From Lactococcus sp. dk101 (lineage in GTDB: Bacteria > Bacillota > Bacilli > Lactobacillales > Streptococcaceae), in NCBI RefSeq assembly GCF_009601055.1, contig NZ_WITI01000011.1, positions 1 to 64,000 of the forward strand: a DNA stretch of 64,000 nt. Direction: 5' to 3'. A model generated the notes under the pieces. The model had not been told where the DNA came from. It made no database searches and saw nothing but the letters and a program-made list of their open reading frames with translations. Position 1 is the first letter of the stretch. Every line of letters starts with the position of its first letter. The position numbers and the translations under genes are program-made. Of this stretch, positions 57,853 through 64,000 are shown piece after piece.

Positions 57853-59802
57853 TTACAGGTTGTTGACTTTAAAGACCATTGCTGTGCGTGGTGCAAGAAT
57901 AAGACTCAGCTTGCCTTTTGACCAGCCAAAACTACTTCTTGGACCAAAGCCACCATATTTATTATCATCTGTATCAAAAATCAATTCAGGTTTTTCATCT
58001 GTCATCAATGACAACTCTTGCTCATAACTTGGATGGAAATTGAATACAAAGAGTAAATCACCTTTTTGATAAGCTAATAATTTATCAGAGTTTTTCACCC
58101 ATTTTTGCTGTAAACTTTCTGTCTGAGCCAGAAATTCATGATGACGTTCCAAGGCAATCATGTCTTGGTCAAATGCCAGCAGATATTTAAAGCGTAAATC
58201 TTGGTTGTCAGCAAGAGACCATTGTCTGCGGGCATGTTGGAAATCATCACCATTTTCTTGCCGAGGAAAATCAAGCCATTCTGGGTGTCCAAATTCATTT
58301 CCCATGAAATTCAGATAGCCTTCGCCAGCCAAACTAAAGGTTACCAGACGGATCAATTTGTGCAAAGCAATGGCGCGATCAATCGTCAAAGATTGACTTC
58401 CGGTGTCCATTTTCCAATAAATCTCAGCATCCGCAAGCCACATCATGATTGTCTTATCACCTACAAGCGCTTGGTCATGACTTTCCGCGTAACCAATATT
58501 TTTCTCACCTGGGCGACGCGTCGTCAATTCCCACCAAAGACTCATCAAATCCAATTGATCATCTGATTTTTCCTTGAGCTGCTTGATCCAAAAATCAGGA
58601 ATACCCATTGATAAACGATAGTCAAAACCAATGCCGCCAGCAGAAATTGGCAAAGCCATTCCTGGCATTGCTGACATATCCTCAGCAATAGTAATAGCAT
58701 CAGGATTAACTTGACGGATCAATTCATTGGCCAACATCAAATAAGTTACTGCTTCAACATCCGTATTGAGTGAGAAATATTTACTATAATCTGTAAATGC
58801 TGTACCCAGTCCATGATCGTGATAAAGCATTGAGGTAACGCCGTCAAAGCGGAAGCCATCGAAATGATAGACATCCAGCCAAAACTTCAGGTTGGACAAT
58901 AGGAAATGCAAGACTTCATCTTTACCATAATTAAACAATTTCGTATTCCATGCTGAATGTTCGCCACGCGCACCTTCGTGGAAATATTGACTTGTTGTTC
59001 CATCAAATAAATTAAGGCCATCGCCTACATTTTTGACCGCATGAGAATGTACAACATCTAATAAAACGTGTAAACCTAATCCATGTGCTGTGTCAATCAA
59101 TTCCATCAAATCTTCAGGCTGACCAAAACGACTAGAAATCGCATAAAAGTTGGATACTTGATAACCAAAACTTGAATAGAGCGGATGTTCCATAATAGCC
59201 ATCAGTTGAATGGTATTATAGCCCTCTTTTTTAATGCGTGGCAGCACATCACGCGTGAATTCTTTGTAAGTGTTAATTCGATATTCTTCTGTCGAAATTC
59301 CGATATGTGCTTCATAAATGAGCGGTGCCTCAGTCATTTTCGGCGTTTTATGCTTGAAAGTATATTGAGGATTGACGATAACACCGTCAAGTTGTGCTTG
59401 CTCGTTGGGAATGGCATACATGGCATAGCTTGGTACTCGATACACCGTTTGTCCACTTTCCAAAATCAATTTGACTTTTACTTTGGAACCTACTGGCAGT
59501 TGGCCTGGCACCACAATTTCCCAAACGCCACCATAAGAAGGTTTCAACTCAAAATTATTATCCCAGTTGTTAAAATCTCCAACCAGATAGGCTTTCTTGG
59601 CTGCTGGTGCCCATTCACGAAAAGTCCAATGCTTCTCTTCTTGCTGGAAGCCAAAATATTGATAGCCATTGGCAAAATCCTTTAAGCTACCATCAACTCC
59701 GAGTAACCTCTTTTTAGTCCGAGCATATTCAAAAAGTCTGAAAGAAAGGTCATCTTTAAATGGCTCAAGATATGGGTCATAGTCTAAAATATTTAAAGGC
59801 AT
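57853..59802 (-). CDS. glgB: 1,4-alpha-glucan branching enzyme
   Basis: 649 residues. An N-terminal CBM48 domain (WTFREWAPAAKKAYLVGDFN) precedes the GH13 barrel with the nucleophile Asp in FDGFRFDGV (about 317), the acid Glu in TIAEDMS (about 373) and the transition-state Asp in YAESHDQ. It introduces alpha-1,6 branches into glycogen. The other glg genes are not adjacent, so here it stands alone, as malQ does. Confidence 0.95.
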   Translation of the reverse strand: MPLNILDYDPYLEPFKDDLSFRLFEYARTKKRLLGVDGSLKDFANGYQYFGFQQEEKHWTFREWAPAAKKAYLVGDFNNWDNNFELKPSYGGVWEIVVPGQLPVGSKVKVKLILESGQTVYRVPSYAMYAIPNEQAQLDGVIVNPQYTFKHKTPKMTEAPLIYEAHIGISTEEYRINTYKEFTRDVLPRIKKEGYNTIQLMAIMEHPLYSSFGYQVSNFYAISSRFGQPEDLMELIDTAHGLGLHVLLDVVHSHAVKNVGDGLNLFDGTTSQYFHEGARGEHSAWNTKLFNYGKDEVLHFLLSNLKFWLDVYHFDGFRFDGVTSMLYHDHGLGTAFTDYSKYFSLNTDVEAVTYLMLANELIRQVNPDAITIAEDMSAMPGMALPISAGGIGFDYRLSMGIPDFWIKQLKEKSDDQLDLMSLWWELTTRRPGEKNIGYAESHDQALVGDKTIMMWLADAEIYWKMDTGSQSLTIDRAIALHKLIRLVTFSLAGEGYLNFMGNEFGHPEWLDFPRQENGDDFQHARRQWSLADNQDLRFKYLLAFDQDMIALERHHEFLAQTESLQQKWVKNSDKLLAYQKGDLLFVFNFHPSYEQELSLMTDEKPELIFDTDDNKYGGFGPRSSFGWSKGKLSLILAPRTAMVFKVNNL

Positions 59803-59897
59803 GGTTGTCTCCTTTTTCTTCTACTCTATTTATCTAGCACTATTCTACCATTTTTGTAAAGGTTTTCATAATATAAATGTGAAAAATCGAAAATTAG

Positions 59898-60293
59898 TTA
59901 TTCCATAAATCCAAACCAGGGATCTTCTTCATCCGTTACCACTTCTTGCTCGTCTTTCATCAAATCAGCAAAGGTTAAAGCTGGCTTCTTTGGACTTGTC
60001 ATCACTGCTGCTTCATTTGCTGAAGCTTCTACTGGAGCAATTTCTATCAGATCAGACACAGTTTCCTTTTGATTTTTTGCTTGCGGAAAACTGACAAGCG
60101 GACTTTCACTTTCAAAATCCTGCTCTGTCTCAAACGCCTTTGCTTCTAAAAATTGAATATAATCATAAAAATCAGTCAAGATTTCTTGATAATATGCAAC
60201 TTCTGAGCTATTATCGGAACTTTCAAAAGCCGCTTGAGCTTCCCCCCAACGTTCCGCAATCCGTTTACTCTTCATAAAATCAGCGTAGTCCAT
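59898..60293 (-). CDS. acidic protein of unknown function
   Basis: 131 residues, strongly acidic. An N-terminal helical part (MDYADFMKSKRIAERWGEAQ to about residue 58) is followed by a low-complexity linker and a C-terminal segment (ALTFADLMKDEQEV, ending DPWFGFME). No membrane helix. The ribosome-binding site AAGGGGAA precedes the ATG at 60293. I do not recognise it. Confidence 0.65.
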   Translation of the reverse strand: MDYADFMKSKRIAERWGEAQAAFESSDNSSEVAYYQEILTDFYDYIQFLEAKAFETEQDFESESPLVSFPQAKNQKETVSDLIEIAPVEASANEAAVMTSPKKPALTFADLMKDEQEVVTDEEDPWFGFME

Positions 60294-60383
60294 TTTATTT
60301 CCCCTTTTGCAAATTTACTTTCTTCCATTATACATTAAATTTCTGTCAGAGCTGACAATCAATTTTTGCATCGTCAGAAAAAA

Positions 60384-60412
60384 CAAAAAAATCCAGAATA
60401 CTGGATTTTTCT
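60384..60412 (-). terminator. terminator of tRNA-Thr(CGT)
   Basis: Stem AAATCCAG/CTGGATTT with a 4-base loop followed by seven T on the minus strand. Confidence 0.88.
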
Positions 60413-60422
60413 TGATTGAATA

Positions 60423-60495
60423 TGCCGAGTACAGGAATCGAACCTGCGACCCCTTCGTTACGAGTGAAGTGCTCTACCGACTGAGCTAACTCGGC
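60423..60495 (-). tRNA. tRNA-Thr (anticodon CGT)
   Basis: Complete cloverleaf: acceptor GCCGAGT/ACTCGGC, D-arm with TAGCTCAGTCGGTAGAGC, anticodon loop CTCGTAA giving CGT, T-arm with GGTTCGATTCC, discriminator A, no encoded CCA. The last anticodon-stem pair is A-C. It decodes ACG. tRNA fragments lie upstream. Confidence 0.95.
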
Positions 60496-60510
60496 ACATA
60501 TTACGTTGAT

Positions 60511-60532
60511 GTTAGCTCAGTCGGTAGAGCAC
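60511..60532 (+). pseudogene. inverted tRNA 5' fragment (antisense D-arm)
   Basis: The plus strand reads GTTAGCTCAGTCGGTAGAGC plus AC, the D-arm of a tRNA in the opposite orientation to the neighbouring tRNA. In the minus-strand transcript it is the exact complement of the D-arm and could pair with the fragment at 60585-60607 or with the tRNA itself. Confidence 0.8.
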
Positions 60533-60567
60533 CAGGGAGAAAAGCGTTGCTTTTTTTATCCCCAACC

Positions 60568-60612
60568 TTGAAGTTTTCACTTCAAGCTCTACCGACTGAG
60601 CTAACTCGACAC
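60568..60612 (-). pseudogene. truncated tRNA-Thr 5' half followed by a hairpin
   Basis: Minus-strand bases match about positions 3-25 of tRNA-Thr(CGT), then the anticodon arm is replaced by the hairpin CTTGAAGTGAAAACTTCAAG (60568-60587), just as in the fragment at 806-830. Confidence 0.8.
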
Positions 60613-60644
60613 ATGTTGTGTTGCAACTCTATCATATAGCATTG

Positions 60645-60712
60645 CGAGGGCTGGCGTCGCTTATCCTTTCCTCCATCTGAAGTTCTCACTTCAAACGCTA
60701 TTGATTGAGCCA
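60645..60712 (-). pseudogene. decayed tRNA-half-plus-hairpin copy
   Basis: The minus strand reads GGCTCAATCAATAGCG followed by TTTGAAGTGAGAACTTCA and a GGATAAGCGACGC block, a diverged copy of the unit at 60550-60612. Confidence 0.6.
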
Positions 60713-60748
60713 TGTTGGCAACGACTAGCGTTGTCTCACAACCCACCT

Positions 60749-60778
60749 ATTATATCAAAATATAAAGGCTTTTTGCAA
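60749..60778 (-). promoter_or_regulatory. promoter of tRNA-Thr(CGT)
   Basis: Minus-strand -35 TTGCAA (60773-60778), 18-base spacer, -10 TATAAT (60749-60754) with TGA extension. The transcript would include the two tRNA-half copies before the intact tRNA. Confidence 0.75.
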
Positions 60779-60809
60779 GTTTTAGCATATCAAAACGCAA
60801 CTTTTTTAC

Positions 60810-62021
<1,212 letters not shown>

Positions 62022-62177
62022 TTATAAGTATATCAAAAATCTAGCTTTATTGCCATTGCCCTCCCCTCCGGTCAATGAAAGCCACTTGTATTATCAATAT
62101 GAAAACTATATATCATTTGTTTTACATTTATTCTGATATAATATTATAGATTAAGTAAATATTTTTAGGAGGAATTT

Positions 62178-62843
62178 ATGAATCGATCTATTTTAAAGGA
62201 AAATGCAAAACTTGCCTTGAGAGAAAATTTCCCAGCCAAGATGATGTTGTTTATCATTCCAATTCTGTTCACGATTTTCGAGACAAGTTCCTCATCGTAT
62301 CGTTTTTATGAAGCAGACCATGTTTTTCTGGCTTCACTTTTTGGACTTTTTGGTGGTCTCTTGTCTTTGATTTTGACAATTTTCATGTTCATCATCAATG
62401 CTTCTGCACTTTTTAATTACATCAAAATCTATCGCAAAGAACGCAAAAATCCAAAATTTAGTAATATTTTCGCACCATTCAGCGACGGAACGGCTACTAA
62501 GATTTTAGCAGTCAAACTTGCACGGCTGATCAGTTGGATTATTCTTGCTTGCATTCCTATTATCGGTTGGATTTTGGCAATCTACTTAGCTTTAGGTTGG
62601 TCTCAAGCCACATTCGTCCTCTATGATCAGTTAGAGAAAAATACCTATCACGGTGCATTAGGCGTTCTTCAAGAATCTTCACAAAAAATGAAGGGCTGGC
62701 GTAATGACTATTTCATTTTTCAGATTAGCTTCTTCTGGTGGTATGTTTTACAAATCTTTACCGTTGGTCTCATCAACTTTTGGACCATTCCATATATCAA
62801 TATGGCACATGCGGCATACTATGACGAACTTATCAATCACTAA
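62178..62843 (+). CDS. DUF975 family membrane protein
   Basis: 221 residues with about five membrane helices and the conserved N-terminal NRSILKENAKLALRENF of DUF975 proteins. AGGAGG site before the ATG. An extended -10 (TGATATAAT, core 62137-62142) drives it. Function unknown. Confidence 0.85.
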   Translation: MNRSILKENAKLALRENFPAKMMLFIIPILFTIFETSSSSYRFYEADHVFLASLFGLFGGLLSLILTIFMFIINASALFNYIKIYRKERKNPKFSNIFAPFSDGTATKILAVKLARLISWIILACIPIIGWILAIYLALGWSQATFVLYDQLEKNTYHGALGVLQESSQKMKGWRNDYFIFQISFFWWYVLQIFTVGLINFWTIPYINMAHAAYYDELINH

Positions 62844-62844
62844 A

Positions 62845-62872
62845 AAAACTCGGAATTCCCGAGTTTTTTATT
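62845..62872. terminator. bidirectional terminator between the DUF975 and MFS genes
   Basis: Stem AAAAACTCGG/CCGAGTTTTT around AATT, flanked by A and T runs. Confidence 0.9.
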
Positions 62873-64000
62873 TTCCAATATAAGTATCTCCGATTTTTGC
62901 AGCATGTCTGCCATGTACAAAATAATAAATCACGATGATTACAATGACAAAAAGTCCAGCAAGATAATATAAATTCCGATAGCCAGTATAAGGTACGATA
63001 AATCCTAAGACAAACGGTCCCATACCAACACCCATGTCAAACAAACCAAAGAAGGTTGACGTCGCAATCCCAATGCGTTCAGGACTGGCATGACGAATAG
63101 CAATGGTTTGTGAAAAAGGTGAAAATGAGCCATAGCTCAACCCAATAAGTGCACCAGCAAGAAGCAACATGAACGTTGAATTTGAAGCTCCGGTCAACCA
63201 TAAAGCCAATGCAAAAATCACAAAGGTTGGATACATCATGAAATTATCGCCTTTGACATCGAACATTCTCCCTGTGATTGGTCGTGAGCCAACGATGAAA
63301 ATCGCATAAACAATATAAAACAAACTTCCGGCTGTAACCAACCCGATTTGTGCACTAAATTGGCCAAAAAAGTTAAAATGCTTGAATAAGACATACCGAC
63401 AAGAAAGCCAACAAAGGCAATAGGTAAAGCAGTTTTCTCGAAATAATTTGACCAGCTGAATTTCTTCTTTTCTGAACTTACTGCAATTAAATTTTGTGGC
63501 ACACGCAAAAATAAAGTTCCCACCAATGAGAAAAATAGAACAAGTGAAGCCACAATCAGTAAAACATTAAAATTAAATGCATGATACAAAAAGATTGATA
63601 AAAACGGGCCAACCGCTGAAGCTAAAGTAACTGAAAGTGCATAATAACCGATGGCTTCGCCTCGACGTGATAATGGTGCAATCAATCCAGCCAAGGTTCC
63701 TGACGCCGTAGCTGCGACACCAAAGCCTAAGCCATGAAGAAAACGAATGATGAGTAGTAACTCAATATTTGGTGTAGCAAAATAAAGTAAAGTAAGCAGT
63801 AGATAAAAAATCGTACTGAAAACCATGATTTTTTTGATACCAAATCGCGTGATATTATTTCCTGTCCATAAACGCCCGATAAAACCTCCGACAATGAAAA
63901 TCCCTGATAAAATTCCCGCAATTCCCGATGCGGCGTGATATTGAGACATGGCAACTGTACCAATGATAACAGTCAAAAGATAAAAAACCAGATAAAACAT
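62868..64000 (-). pseudogene. MFS transporter, frameshifted and cut by the window edge
   Basis: Twelve-helix major facilitator of the drug-efflux type. The upstream frame (to 64000, N-terminus beyond the window) carries helices 1-7 and the downstream frame (from about 63341) helices 8-12. The break is at about 63338-63342, where restoring one T on the minus strand (GGGTTTGG in place of GGGTTGG) gives the continuous sequence HKSGLVTAGSLFYIVYA. Recent mutation or a homopolymer sequencing error. Confidence 0.85.

Larger units (their letters stand above)
60294..60809. other. tRNA-Thr region with tRNA fragments
   Basis: It contains an exact palindrome TGTCAGAGCTGACA (60344-60357), the tRNA terminator, tRNA-Thr(CGT), three tRNA-derived fragments and a promoter, each described separately. 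No protein gene. Confidence 0.85.

Noticed and set aside
60423-60712. T-box riboswitch or CRISPR-like repeats upstream of tRNA-Thr
   Set aside because: No T-box sequence, no antiterminator and no regular repeat-spacer pattern; the repeats are tRNA halves with hairpins.
62868-64000. Two separate small MFS genes
   Set aside because: The halves complement each other exactly at a one-base frame break, so this is one broken gene.

Overview
The window is a 64-kb chromosomal segment of a low-GC Gram-positive bacterium in the Streptococcaceae, most likely a Lactococcus. I base this on the HtrA sequence style, a zitRSQP zinc-uptake operon with a ZitR-type operator, a comGA-GG competence operon, an L17 downstream element after rplQ, an OatA-type acetyltransferase, a PolC-ProS-RseP-CdsA-UppS chain and a CpoA-like glycolipid synthase pair. 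The species cannot be fixed from the sequence. Most genes lie on the minus strand, as expected for leading-strand genes with the replication origin off to the right.

Layout. 1-1200: a small membrane protein, tRNA-Thr(GGT) with a truncated tRNA duplication upstream of it, and the L17 downstream element. 1236-18570: the S10-spc-alpha ribosomal protein cluster (rpsJ to rplQ) with secY, adk and infA. An inserted ABC-2 exporter gene pair and a 53-residue peptide gene sit between adk and infA. The cluster is split by internal terminators and promoters into at least four transcription units. 18909-23946: a frameshifted malQ under a cre site, mscL, a MATE exporter, nusG, secE and rpmG. 24033-32172: oatA, a class A PBP, an RluD-type pseudouridine synthase and the zit operon. 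32252-35863: the comG pseudopilus operon. 36044-39148: accessory genes, namely a secreted DUF5648/Ltp-like protein, a secreted matrixin-like metalloprotease coupled to a lipoprotein, and a small XRE regulator. 39123-51811: polC, proS, rseP, cdsA, uppS, yajC, a second ABC-2 exporter and rlmH. 51938-52040: a dense DnaA-box cluster in the rlmH-htrA gap. 52143-64000: htrA, two glycolipid glycosyltransferases, a YkuJ-like protein, a TrmN6-like methyltransferase, glgB, an acidic unknown, tRNA-Thr(CGT) with further tRNA fragments, tgt, a DUF975 protein and a frameshifted MFS transporter cut by the window edge.

Functionally the window is mainly housekeeping: translation (r-proteins, tRNA-Thr, tgt, TrmN6-like and RluD-like enzymes, proS, rlmH), transcription (rpoA, nusG), secretion (secY, secE, yajC, htrA, rseP), envelope synthesis (uppS, cdsA, glycolipid synthases, PBP, oatA) and replication (polC). 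The accessory content is modest.

The most striking signal is not a gene. A 14-bp palindrome, TGTCAGNNCTGACA, occurs exactly 20 times, with at least 14 further copies carrying one mismatch, both inside coding frames and in spacers or terminators. My rough expectation by chance is well below one copy. Other signals worth attention are truncated tRNA-Thr 5' halves upstream of both tRNA-Thr genes, two related hairpin elements with compensatory base changes, the DnaA-box cluster, three promoters that appear to give leaderless mRNAs, and three single-base homopolymer frameshifts that may be sequencing errors.
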